Source of the DNA: Acidaminococcus massiliensis
Lineage (GTDB): Bacteria > Bacillota > Negativicutes > Acidaminococcales > Acidaminococcaceae
DNA: 64,000 nucleotides
Assembly (NCBI RefSeq): GCF_900095825.1
Contig: NZ_LT608315.1
Location: forward strand, 62,001-126,000
Direction of reading: 5' to 3'
The notes below the pieces were generated by a model. It made no database searches and was not told where the DNA came from. It saw nothing but the letters and a program-made list of their open reading frames with translations. The first letter of the stretch is position 1. Each line of letters opens with the position of its first letter. This document shows positions 25,895 to 34,351 of the stretch, one piece after another. The position numbers were made by a program, and so were the translations under genes.

Positions 25895-26842
25895 TCACCT
25901 ATTTATGGCAAAATTGGCAAGCTCCATAAAAGCCCGAGCTGCTTTAGACAGATAAGACCCTTTTTTAACAGCCCAGTTGATTTCCCGCACGGCCAGAGGA
26001 TGTCCCAATTTGTAAAAATATAGATTATCAGACTGGGACAAACATTGTACAATATCCGCTCGGATGAACAGTGCTCCCATCCCTGCAGAAGCAATATTCA
26101 GCGATGTCATAACCTGATCCACATAGATTTTTACTTTCATGGCGAAACCAGCATCCAAGCAAATCTGTGTAGAACGGCCAAACATGTCATTGCCGGGTTT
26201 CATCTTGACAAAAGGAGTATCCCGAAACAATTCCAAAGGTACCGCTGGTACAGAAAGCCCCAAGAAGGCCTGGCTGTTAATACTTTCCCGGAGGATTTGG
26301 TATTTTTCCAGTCCTGCATTCACGCTATAGTTTTTGGGAACTGCTAGGATAATCCTTTCCGTTCGATAATAGATATTTTTAATATCACGATCTTCCTGAA
26401 GACCTGTTTCCAATACCAGATCAAATCGTCCGTCCAGCAGCCCTTTTCGCAGTTCCTGCACGTTTCCCTCGGTCAAATCACACTGGATGCCTGGGTAAAG
26501 ATCATTAAAACGGCTGATTAGATCTGGAAATACAAAAGAGCAAAAATAGGATGATCCGCCTAAAGACAGCGTTCCCGTCTTTAATTCTTTCAAATCTTTA
26601 AAATACCTCAGCACATTATTTTCTATTTGATAGATGGCTTTTATGGCTTCTATATATTTTTTCCCTTCGGGCGTTAAAGTAATGGGAATAGTACTTCTGT
26701 CAAAAATAGGGACGCCGATATCCTGTTCTGCCTTTCGAATCATTTTACTGAGGGCCGGCTGACTGATAAACATTTTTTTCGCTGCTTTTGAAAAACTTCT
26801 TTCCTGGTAGACAGCGTAAACATACTCAATTTTTTCAAGCAT
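25895..26842 (-). CDS. LysR-family regulator
   Basis: A 315-residue transcription factor with an N-terminal helix-turn-helix (RSFSKAAKKMFISQPALSKM) and an effector-binding domain. The frame is open to 26929, but the ATG at 26842 has AAGGGG upstream and gives the standard MLEKIEYVYAV start. It is transcribed away from the first carboxylate module and lies downstream of the DAACS/M29-like pair on the same strand, which makes that pair its most likely target. No effector can be named. Confidence 0.87.
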   Translation of the reverse strand: MLEKIEYVYAVYQERSFSKAAKKMFISQPALSKMIRKAEQDIGVPIFDRSTIPITLTPEGKKYIEAIKAIYQIENNVLRYFKDLKELKTGTLSLGGSSYFCSFVFPDLISRFNDLYPGIQCDLTEGNVQELRKGLLDGRFDLVLETGLQEDRDIKNIYYRTERIILAVPKNYSVNAGLEKYQILRESINSQAFLGLSVPAVPLELFRDTPFVKMKPGNDMFGRSTQICLDAGFAMKVKIYVDQVMTSLNIASAGMGALFIRADIVQCLSQSDNLYFYKLGHPLAVREINWAVKKGSYLSKAARAFMELANFAINR

Positions 26843-27002
26843 TTTGTTTCCCCTTATCTCATGAAAAACAGTTCGCCGTCTTTGGGCAGAAAGAAAATAT
26901 CTGTCCAGTTTTTCCCTCCTTTCTATCATTTTACTCTTTTCTTACATTGTTGTGTTTCCTATGAAATGTGAAATATTAGCTACAAATCTTGGAATCACTA
27001 TA

Positions 27003-27091
27003 AAAAATCCACCTATAGGCCGATATTCCAAAGCAAAGGAAAGAATATTTTCCATTCCAAGCAGTGGTAAGTAACCCATAGATGGATTTTT
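27003..27091 (-). terminator. Long-loop terminator after the M29/NicX-like gene
   Basis: AAAAATCCATCTATGGG and its near-complement are 55 bases apart, with an internal smaller hairpin; on the minus strand the distal arm ends in six T. It would separate the DAACS operon from the LysR gene at 25895-26842. Confidence 0.6.
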
Positions 27092-27115
27092 ACGATATAC
27101 GGTTCTTCGAAAGAG

Positions 27116-28132
27116 TTATTTATCGCCCAGACAGACGACTTTACCATCTTTTACAATCAGTGTTTCTGTAGAAGTCCCTTCATCGAACACAATCGTGGGA
27201 TTATACTGGACCATGTCAATATGGACCGTACTTCTTGCAGGCTGTCCATAATAGAATCCGTTCCCCATTGCAATATGGCAGGTTCCCCGTGCCTTTTTCT
27301 CTTCTTCAAAATCTCCGTTGTAGAGGCATACCGGATTGAGTCCGATTCCAATTTCAGCAATGTTGTCACTGTCTTTGATTTCAGCAATTTGCCGACGGAT
27401 TTCTTTGCAGATTTTTTGATCTCCGCCTGCCACTTCTACAATCCGTCCACCTTCAATCCGCAGTTCCACAGGAATTGTTGGGCAGCCATAATAGCAGATG
27501 GGGCCATCAATGACCAATGTACCATGGGTAGTGCCGATTACTGGGCCCAAGGATACTTCCCCATCGGACCAAGCCATGGCATCCCCAGGATTCCGAGCAA
27601 TCCCACACTCAATAATCGGTTCCATCTGGTTCATCTCCATGTACAGGTCAGTACCTGCTGGAGTGGTAATATGAGCGGTCTTCTTCCCTCTCCAGATGGC
27701 CTGCAGCCGCTGGCCATCCTGATAAACTTTCTCATAGTCTGCCAGCGCTCCTCCTCTTGTGAAATTATCAATATCCCTCAGACAAATGGATACTTCCCGA
27801 AGTTTTTTTTGAGTAATCAATTCCTTCAGATGATTATTATAGATGGCCGCTCCTGATGCCGTGGTCATCCCTACAAATACATCACAGGCATCCATTCCAA
27901 GTTCCAAAGATTTCGGAAAGATGGTGGCCTTGTCTTTTCCCCGGATTGGCATCATATAAACACCATATTCCGCTCCACAGTTCAGGGCCGCAGCTGCCAT
28001 AGCCTGTGTTATCCGCTCGTCAGTCTGAGGATCTACCACGATCAGCACTTCTTCCCCAGGCTTTACTGCCATCAGAGTTCCCAAAATATACTGCGCCCGT
28101 TCCATACATTCAATGATTCTGTTGTCTGCCAT
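27116..28132 (-). CDS. M29 aminopeptidase / 2,5-dihydroxypyridine dioxygenase-like metalloprotein
   Basis: A 338-residue protein of the M29 metallopeptidase fold, which also includes the pyridine-ring dioxygenase NicX. Candidate metal ligands lie in the C-terminal half: EIGIGLNP, GTCHIAMGNG and STVHIDMVQYNPTI, a pattern shared by the family. In an anaerobe a dioxygenase is unlikely, so a hydrolase or peptidase is the better guess. It is preceded by AAAGGAG and lies 100 bp after the DAACS symporter gene, suggesting co-transcription and action on a transported compound. Confidence 0.72.
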   Translation of the reverse strand: MADNRIIECMERAQYILGTLMAVKPGEEVLIVVDPQTDERITQAMAAAALNCGAEYGVYMMPIRGKDKATIFPKSLELGMDACDVFVGMTTASGAAIYNNHLKELITQKKLREVSICLRDIDNFTRGGALADYEKVYQDGQRLQAIWRGKKTAHITTPAGTDLYMEMNQMEPIIECGIARNPGDAMAWSDGEVSLGPVIGTTHGTLVIDGPICYYGCPTIPVELRIEGGRIVEVAGGDQKICKEIRRQIAEIKDSDNIAEIGIGLNPVCLYNGDFEEEKKARGTCHIAMGNGFYYGQPARSTVHIDMVQYNPTIVFDEGTSTETLIVKDGKVVCLGDK

Positions 28133-28232
28133 TTTTCTTGCACTCCTTTCCTTGATACCATTGGTTCTTTTCTTTCGTCTTTGTCATTAGCATATTACCT
28201 GCCATATGCCCGCAGTCATTTTTCAAAAAGTC

Positions 28233-29543
28233 TCATGAAGCCCCATCCTTCTGGTCAAGTAAGGTTAGGTCATCAAATTTCTCATGGTCCAATTCATTCT
28301 GCAGATTGGAAATACAGACCGTTGCAACCAAATCTCCTACGGAATTGGTTGCCGTATGGATCTGATCCACAATTCGGTAGATTCCTGCCACCAAAGAATA
28401 GCCATCCAGAGGCAAACCCATCTGTGTCATCAGTGTCAAGCTGATAACTAACCCAATCTGTGGAGTGGCTGCACATCCTACACTGAGAAAAGTAGCTTGT
28501 ACGCAAAGGAGAATCTGTTGCGGCAGACTCAGTTCAACTCCGTAGAGCTGTGCCGCAAAAAGGATGACCACAGCAAAATAAGCACAGGTCCCGTTCATCT
28601 GGGCCGTACAGCCCAAGGGAAGGATAAAACTGGAAATATCTTTAGGTGCCCCCATTTTATTAGGTGCAATATCCATGGCCACCGGCAGCGCCGCACTGGA
28701 TGTACAAGTACTGAATGCAACCAGCCAGCTGGCAAAAGCTTTTTTCCAAAAGGTAAACACGTTGACACGGCCTATGAAAATCAATAGCAGAGTATAGATA
28801 CCAAAAGTGGTTGACAGACAGGCTAGGTAGTCAGTCAGAATGAATTTCAGTACCGGGCCGAAAATGGCCGTACCATATTTGGTCATGGTAGTAGACATCA
28901 GTCCAAAAACACCAACTGGAATGATGGCAATCACATAATCTACAATCTTAAACATAACCATAGACAGCATGCTGAAGATTTTGCCCAAAGGTTCCGCCTT
29001 CTCTCCCAGAGAAATGATGGCAAATCCAATGAACAAAGAGAATACAATGATTTGCATCATGGATCCGGATGTAAGAGATTCAAAAGGATTGGCCGGAATG
29101 AAATCAAGGATTGTCTGATACATCCCTGGCAGTGCTTTTGTTTTCACTCCACTTCCTACAGTTCCCAGCTGCAGTCCTTTTCCCGGTTGGATCAAGTTAA
29201 CCCAGAAGAGTCCGATCATGGCTGAAATCATCCCGGTTGCCAAGAACCAGATTATGGTAGTCACACCTACACTTTTCAGTTTGTTGATGTCCCCCAGTGA
29301 CAGTGCTGCATCCACGATACAGAAAAAGACTAAGGGAACCACCACCATTTTGATCAGTTTAATAAAAAAATCTCCGAGGAACTGTAGAAAAGGCAAGATG
29401 TGATTGTTAATCACCGGCTGATGGGTTCCCCCTATGGCATTGAGGATATAGCCAAAAGCAATTCCCACACCCAGAGCGATAAAGATCCGACCATACAATG
29501 GCATGGATTTTTTAGGCTGCGCCCGTTGTTTCCTTTCCGCCAT
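28233..29543 (-). CDS. Dicarboxylate/amino acid:cation symporter (DAACS family)
   Basis: A 436-residue membrane protein of the GltP/DctA/SstT fold. It has the serine-rich hairpin tip (FSTCTSSAALPVAM near residue 283), the substrate segment QMNGTCAYF, and the second hairpin SVGCAATPQIGL. The usual DRxRT and N..GD region reads IVDQIHTATNSVGD, so one conserved Arg in the substrate site is not obvious and the substrate may differ from aspartate/glutamate. AAGGAGG lies seven bases before the ATG. It heads a two-gene unit with the M29-like gene. Confidence 0.88.
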   Translation of the reverse strand: MAERKQRAQPKKSMPLYGRIFIALGVGIAFGYILNAIGGTHQPVINNHILPFLQFLGDFFIKLIKMVVVPLVFFCIVDAALSLGDINKLKSVGVTTIIWFLATGMISAMIGLFWVNLIQPGKGLQLGTVGSGVKTKALPGMYQTILDFIPANPFESLTSGSMMQIIVFSLFIGFAIISLGEKAEPLGKIFSMLSMVMFKIVDYVIAIIPVGVFGLMSTTMTKYGTAIFGPVLKFILTDYLACLSTTFGIYTLLLIFIGRVNVFTFWKKAFASWLVAFSTCTSSAALPVAMDIAPNKMGAPKDISSFILPLGCTAQMNGTCAYFAVVILFAAQLYGVELSLPQQILLCVQATFLSVGCAATPQIGLVISLTLMTQMGLPLDGYSLVAGIYRIVDQIHTATNSVGDLVATVCISNLQNELDHEKFDDLTLLDQKDGAS

Positions 29544-29644
29544 TTTGATACCTCCTTCTCATTTTCCGTTCCTCATGAGGTCTGATTCCATAGTACAAAA
29601 ATTGGACAGGAATCTCAAAAGTTATGTAAAATCGATATAGACCA

Positions 29645-29665
29645 TAACTTATTGGATATAAGTTA
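29645..29665. promoter_or_regulatory. Inverted repeat upstream of the DAACS gene
   Basis: TAACTTAT and ATAAGTTA are separated by five bases, about 100 bp upstream of the start codon. A second, looser pair (AGTTATG/CATAACT) overlaps it. The size and spacing fit a LysR-type binding site. Confidence 0.5.
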
Positions 29666-29868
29666 ACATAGACTGAGAATATAAGAACCTGTCATAGATA
29701 ATCCAAATAATAACTTTTCTGTATCAGCCTTTTGGGGAACAATCCGTCAGCGGTTTTATCTTTGGGGCCCAAAGATCCACTCTCTGCTATTACCAAAGGA
29801 ATACGATCTGCCCATAGCCAGGCGAAGGACCTCTGAACAACCCTTAAAGGGAGCCGAGTGGAATATAG

Positions 29869-29916
29869 ACAAAGAGACATCGAAAAATGACGAACCATTT
29901 TTCGATGTCTCTTTGT
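29869..29916. repeat. Perfect 21-bp inverted repeat in an intergenic region
   Basis: A 21-bp arm pairs perfectly with its partner around a 6-base loop. Neither side carries a T-run after the stem, so it is not an ordinary terminator. The surrounding 29544-30050 has no gene I can support; the 90-codon frame on the minus strand looks like chance. Confidence 0.6.
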
Positions 29917-29940
29917 AGTCCATAATGACAGTATACGGAT

Positions 29941-29993
29941 AAAAGGGGTTTCAGAGGGTCTCATAGACCATCAACGTGCAGCGGCCCCTTTTT
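29941..29993 (-). terminator. Terminator after the MATE gene
   Basis: AAAAAGGGG and CCCCTTTT arms enclose about 36 bases with an inner GGTCT/AGACC pair. On the minus strand the distal arm ends in TTTTAT. Confidence 0.5.
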
Positions 29994-30050
29994 GTTGCAT
30001 CTCCATGCAACTATTCCTCAAGAAAGATGCTCTATCAGACTGTGCCCCTT

Positions 30051-31451
30051 TTACCGGGTCAGTTTCCGGATCCACCGGTAGCTCCTGTACCAACAGAACG
30101 CCGGGATGACTTTGAAGATTTGATCCGACTGGAGGAGCATGACCACCTGGACCACCGGCAGCTTCCAAACAAAAGCCCCCAGAAAGGAGAGGGGCATGAC
30201 GATTCCCCAAGTACTGATCAAGTTGGTCACAAAACCGTACCGGGGATCACCGCCGCCCCGGATGATCCCGGAGCTGACCGGCATCTGGTAGGACATGCCC
30301 ACCATCACCACGCTCATGACGGCCATCAGCTGGTCAGCCAGCTCCATGGCTTGAGGGTTCAATTCGTAAAAGGACAAGAGGGGCAGCCGCAGCAGGTAGA
30401 GACCTGCCCCTAAGACAAGCCCTACCAGCACGAAGATCACAGATAAGGTCCGGCCGGCTTCCCGGACCTGGCACAAATCCCCCCTGCCTACGATGCGGCC
30501 GATGGTCACGGCGGTAGCTGAGCACATGGCCTGGACAATCACTTTCAAGTATTGATAAAAAGTGGTTGCTACGGAATTAGCCGCAATGGCATCTGCCGAC
30601 AAATGTCCCAGGATGGCTGTCTGGATGGGGGTGGTCAGGGCCCACAGCAGCTGGGCGCCCAAAATGGGCGTGGTCACCCGGAAATAGTCTTTTTCCAGTT
30701 GAGGATCCCGGGCAAATAGCTTTTGAGAAAACAGCCGGAGCCGGGATTCTCTGGCCAGATACAGGAGCACAATGGCCAATTCAGCGATCCGGGCGATGAC
30801 CGTCCCTACGGCAGCTCCTTGGATGCCCATTTCCGGACAGCCAAAATTCCCATAAATGAAAAGATAATTACAGACCACATTGATACCCAGGGAAAGGACC
30901 GAATTGCAGAAAGCAATCTTCACACTGCCTACGGAACGCAGTCCGGCATAAAGAATGGTGGAAAGGATGAAAACAGGAAATGTGAACTGCAGGATCTGGA
31001 GGTATTTCTGTGCTTCCAGCAAGATCAGCGGATCCGAAGTAAACAGGCTGAGAAAGCCCCGGGGCCACAGGAAGCACAAGGCCAGGACGGCACTTCCAGC
31101 CAGTGCGCCCAGCCGCAGGGCAATGCCGATGCAGCGCCGGATGGGCGGAAGATCCTTTTTGCCCCAATACTGGGAACCCAGGACCACGATTCCTTCCCCC
31201 AGTGCATTGGCCAGGAACTGCACCACAAAAAAGATCTGGTTGACGATGGCCGCCCCTGACAGAGCGGACTGGCTGTAGCTCCCCAGCATCACATTGTCTG
31301 CCATATTCACACTGTAGGCCACCAAATTCTGGGAAGCAATCAGAGCCATCAGAGAAGCCCAGCCATAAAAAAAGCCTTTTTCTTTGATAAAGAAAGTTTC
31401 TCCCGGTTGGAGCTGGTTTCCATAAGCTATAATAAAGACCGCCTTTCTCAA
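30051..31451 (-). CDS. MATE-family efflux transporter (start uncertain)
   Basis: An inner-membrane antiporter with twelve predicted helices in two similar halves, exporting cationic drugs or metabolites with Na+ or H+. Typical segments: SVNMADNVMLGSYSQSALSGA, LGSQYWGKKD, GIQGAAVGTVIARI and SGIIRGGGDPRYG. The frame runs back only to a TTG at 31451, which has no ribosome site. In another frame an ATG at 31423 gives a more natural polar N-terminus (METSSNREKL) that would join the main frame by a -1 shift at a run of seven T (31367-31373). Either a frameshift, a phase-variable tract or a non-standard start is involved. Family membership is firm. Confidence 0.85.
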   Translation of the reverse strand: MRKAVFIIAYGNQLQPGETFFIKEKGFFYGWASLMALIASQNLVAYSVNMADNVMLGSYSQSALSGAAIVNQIFFVVQFLANALGEGIVVLGSQYWGKKDLPPIRRCIGIALRLGALAGSAVLALCFLWPRGFLSLFTSDPLILLEAQKYLQILQFTFPVFILSTILYAGLRSVGSVKIAFCNSVLSLGINVVCNYLFIYGNFGCPEMGIQGAAVGTVIARIAELAIVLLYLARESRLRLFSQKLFARDPQLEKDYFRVTTPILGAQLLWALTTPIQTAILGHLSADAIAANSVATTFYQYLKVIVQAMCSATAVTIGRIVGRGDLCQVREAGRTLSVIFVLVGLVLGAGLYLLRLPLLSFYELNPQAMELADQLMAVMSVVMVGMSYQMPVSSGIIRGGGDPRYGFVTNLISTWGIVMPLSFLGAFVWKLPVVQVVMLLQSDQIFKVIPAFCWYRSYRWIRKLTR

Positions 31452-31473
31452 TAGCGATATAGGCTTATTATAT

Positions 31474-31510
31474 CAAAAAACGGGCTGCTGCTCATGCAGC
31501 AACCCGTTTT
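31474..31510 (-). terminator. Terminator after citXG
   Basis: An AACGGGTTGCTGC/GCAGCAGCCCGTT stem (one mismatch) with a TCAT-type loop and six T on the minus strand. It directly follows the citXG stop codon. Confidence 0.88.
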
Positions 31511-32890
31511 TCATTCCATCAACCCTTCCATCTTCTCCAGGAAGATGGCCAAAATCAGAAGATCGGCACAGCCTCCTGGGCTGATGTTCTTTTCCACGAA
31601 GCGTTTGTTCAGTTCCCACACGGCTTCCATGCCTTCCTTTGTGAAAGCGCCCCCTTTGGCCAGCACCTCCTGGGCTGCAGCTTGGGCCTCTGCCAGGGTG
31701 GCCTGATTGGACCGGCTGAGGATGTTGGTGTCTTCCACCTGGCTCAAAAGGAGCAGCAAGGTCTGGATATAGGCCTCGTTGTCCGCTCTGCCTTCCTTCC
31801 GGAACTGCCGCAGGGCCGGCAGGGCAATCTGAGCCACCGCCGGGAATCCGTCCATAGCTTCTCCCCGGATGCCCCGGCAGCCCTGTTCCACATACAGCAC
31901 TTCTCCGTGGGTATGGGGATGGTACCGGTCAATCTTGGCAAAATCCCTTTCCAGGAGAGGCGTCACGGCTTCTCCGATTTCCCCCAGCACCGCTTCGCTT
32001 TCCACTTTGCCGGTCCGGGCCAGATGGTGCAGGGTAAAGCTGGTCACAAGGCCCAGGGAAAAGATGATGCCCTTATGGGTATTCACATTTTCCGTAGCCC
32101 GGAACATGGCTTTTTCCGCAGCCGCTCCCATGGGCCGCAGAGCCGCGAACAGGGCTTCCTCCGTTCCCTCCCAGTCCCAGCCTTTTTCCGCCATCTGCCG
32201 GAGATGAGGCACGATGGCTTCAGTGCTCCTGGCAAAAGTGTGCCAGTCCATGTCCCGATGGGCTCCAGGATTGTCCTTATCCACCAGCCCTGGCTTGGGA
32301 GTGGCGTCCACTTCTCCCTGAAGTCCCTGCCGCAGGGCTGCTTCCACCCAGTCCAGCAGGAAATCTTCCAACACCCGGTGGACGTTCCGCACCAGGACCG
32401 GCACGCTGTGCTTCCGGCTCCGGGCGCAGGCTTGGGCAGGCTGGGAACAGACCAGGCACAGGCGGCCTGGCAGCCCGATATCCGTCCGGGAAATCTTGTA
32501 TCCATCTTCCGCCAGCACATCCATATCATAGAGTCGTCCCAGCCGGTCCTGCCCCTCTATGGCACAGGCGATTTTTTTGATGGCCAAGGCATCCCCATCC
32601 AGCACATAGTATTTTTCATACCCTGTTTTCCAGTCGATGACCTTCTGGAACAGGATGGGGATCCCCGCTTCCCGAAGGGCCTTTTCCAGGCGACGGATCC
32701 CTTCCAGGAACCCTAGATGGATCAAGGCAGAAGTCTTCACCGGGCCTGGGATATTCTGGGTAAAGAACAGCAGGGGACGGCGGTACCGTTCCAACAGCTT
32801 TTTCTGGGCAGCCGCCCTGCCGTCCCGGGCCAGGAGCATGTCCGGCACTTCCACCTGAGGGCCTGCCAGACGGATGACAGTTTCTTTCAT
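31511..32890 (-). CDS. citXG: CitX-CitG fusion: prosthetic-group synthesis and transfer for citrate lyase
   Basis: A 459-residue two-domain protein. Residues 1-165 are CitX, which attaches the phosphoribosyl-dephospho-CoA group to apo-CitD (GLPGRLCLVCSQPAQACAR and the following His). Residues 180-459 are CitG, which makes that group from dephospho-CoA and ATP (VDATPKPGLVDKDNPGAH, ENVNTHKGIIFSLGL, HPHTHGE). The fused form is known in some bacteria. It is 7 bp behind the LysR gene on the same strand and divergent from citDEF. The ligase CitC, which acetylates the lyase, is not found in the window. Confidence 0.93.
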   Translation of the reverse strand: MKETVIRLAGPQVEVPDMLLARDGRAAAQKKLLERYRRPLLFFTQNIPGPVKTSALIHLGFLEGIRRLEKALREAGIPILFQKVIDWKTGYEKYYVLDGDALAIKKIACAIEGQDRLGRLYDMDVLAEDGYKISRTDIGLPGRLCLVCSQPAQACARSRKHSVPVLVRNVHRVLEDFLLDWVEAALRQGLQGEVDATPKPGLVDKDNPGAHRDMDWHTFARSTEAIVPHLRQMAEKGWDWEGTEEALFAALRPMGAAAEKAMFRATENVNTHKGIIFSLGLVTSFTLHHLARTGKVESEAVLGEIGEAVTPLLERDFAKIDRYHPHTHGEVLYVEQGCRGIRGEAMDGFPAVAQIALPALRQFRKEGRADNEAYIQTLLLLLSQVEDTNILSRSNQATLAEAQAAAQEVLAKGGAFTKEGMEAVWELNKRFVEKNISPGGCADLLILAIFLEKMEGLME

Positions 32891-32897
32891 GATTGCG

Positions 32898-33809
32898 TTA
32901 TTCCTTCCTTTTCTTGCCCAAGGTCCGGATCAATTCAATAAAGGCCCGGGCGTATGGGCTGAGATAGGCGTCCTTGCGGCAGCATACATAGCAGTACCGT
33001 TTGTTGGCCACACCCAATAAAGGATACAACACACACTTGTCCTGTGACAAGAAGTATTCGTCCAAATACACATCGGGACAGATGAAGACGGCTTCCATGG
33101 CAGAAACCAGCCGCTTCCCCACTTCGATGCTGGAAGTTTCCAGGATCACATTGGGTTTGATTTCATAGACGCTGAACAGGGTATCCTGGACCCGGCGCAC
33201 ATTGTGGCCTTCGGTGATGGAAACGAATTCTTCGTTCCGGGCCTCTGTGATGTGGATGGGGGTCCCGGCTTTCACCCGCTGGGCCAGGGTGGTCATTTTG
33301 TTGGCAATCAGCACCACATCCTCGGTTTCCACCAGTTCATATTTCAGTTCATCATTGGTGGGCGTGGTGGTAAGGATGGCCAGATCCACCCCGCCGTTGA
33401 GGACTTCATTTTCTGTGATGTTGCTGCCGGCTTCATGGATCTGGAGCTTGATGTGGGGATAGCGCTGACGGAACACTGGCATCACCGCCGGCAGCATCTG
33501 CATGGCCCGCTGGACCGGGATGCCCAGCCGCAGGGTCCCGTAGCCTTCATACTGGATATCCGCCACCTCGTGGAGCAGGTTGGAGCTGATGGTGATGACC
33601 TGTTTCACCGCTGCAATATATTTTTTCCCCGCCTCCGTCAGGACGATGGGATTGGTGTTCCGCAAAAAAATCGGCGCCCCCAGATATTTTTCCACCGCTT
33701 TGATGGTCTGGCTCAGCGCCGGCTGGGAGACATGCATGGTCTTGGAAGCGTTGGTGATGCTTCCTTCCTTGATGATCTCCATGATATACTGCGCATGTTT
33801 CAGGTTCAT
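32898..33809 (-). CDS. LysR-family regulator of citrate fermentation
   Basis: A 303-residue transcription factor: helix-turn-helix with SITNASKTMHVSQPALSQTI near residues 17-37, then an effector domain. GGAGGGG lies five bases before the ATG at 33809, better than the upstream frame to 33851. It is co-transcribed with citXG and divergent from citD. The shared operator ATAAG-N6-CTTAT before citD and both citrate carriers, centred near -65, is where a LysR activator would bind; citrate or a derivative is the expected effector. The link to those sites is inference. Confidence 0.88.
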   Translation of the reverse strand: MNLKHAQYIMEIIKEGSITNASKTMHVSQPALSQTIKAVEKYLGAPIFLRNTNPIVLTEAGKKYIAAVKQVITISSNLLHEVADIQYEGYGTLRLGIPVQRAMQMLPAVMPVFRQRYPHIKLQIHEAGSNITENEVLNGGVDLAILTTTPTNDELKYELVETEDVVLIANKMTTLAQRVKAGTPIHITEARNEEFVSITEGHNVRRVQDTLFSVYEIKPNVILETSSIEVGKRLVSAMEAVFICPDVYLDEYFLSQDKCVLYPLLGVANKRYCYVCCRKDAYLSPYARAFIELIRTLGKKRKE

Positions 33810-33900
33810 ATGCCCCTCCGTTTCTTTTCCCCTAAAATCCATTATTTCCAAAGAAATTTTAATTTCTTATAATTTGACATAATTCCCGAAATTCCTGAAC

Positions 33901-33998
33901 CCCGCATCCTATGAGGAGTTGCGGGATTTGATAAGGAATGTCTTATACAGATTATATCATTATTTATATTCGATTTCCAATTTTTCCTGTGTTACTAT
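33901..33998 (+). promoter_or_regulatory. citD promoter with citrate-regulon operator
   Basis: In order: CCCGCAT (33901-33907), ATAAG-gaatgt-CTTAT (33931-33946), and an extended -10 TGTTACTAT with TACTAT at 33993-33998. The operator centre is 57 bp from the -10 centre. The same three elements occur before both citrate transporters. CCCGCA also pairs with TGCGGG at about 33920, so the left part can form a hairpin. Confidence 0.8.
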
Positions 33999-34050
33999 CA
34001 AAGTGCACCATAATGTACATTGTACAACTGTTTAGAAGGAGTGATTTTAC

Positions 34051-34350
34051 ATGGAATTGAAGAAGGCAGCCATGGCTGGCACTGTTGAGTCTTCCGATGC
34101 CCAAATCACCGTAGAACCCGGTTCCAACGGCATTGAGCTCACTGTTGAAAGCAGCGTCATCCATCAATATGGACGGCAGATCAAGGCTGTTGTCCTGGAT
34201 ACCCTGAAGAAACTGGACGTAACCAACGCAAAGGTTTCTGTTGTGGACAAGGGCGCTCTGGACTGCACTTTAAAAGCACGCGTGGAAGGCGCAGTATTCC
34301 GTTCTGTCAACGAGGATCCTGATACGCCGAATCCCTGGGAGGTGCTGTAA
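34051..34350 (+). CDS. citD: Citrate lyase acyl carrier protein (gamma subunit)
   Basis: A 99-residue protein that carries the phosphoribosyl-dephospho-CoA arm to which acetyl and citryl groups are bound. The attachment site is Ser14 in AGTVESSD, the same position as in known CitD proteins; DKGALDCTLKARVEGA is the other conserved block. AGAAGGAG lies upstream of the ATG. It is the first gene of citDEF, transcribed from the promoter at 33901-33998. Confidence 0.96.
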   Translation: MELKKAAMAGTVESSDAQITVEPGSNGIELTVESSVIHQYGRQIKAVVLDTLKKLDVTNAKVSVVDKGALDCTLKARVEGAVFRSVNEDPDTPNPWEVL

Positions 34351-34351
34351 T

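Noticed and set aside
29692-29964. A 90-codon minus-strand frame that might be a transposase remnant
   Set aside because: No recognisable transposase motif, includes the perfect hairpin, and has no ribosome site.
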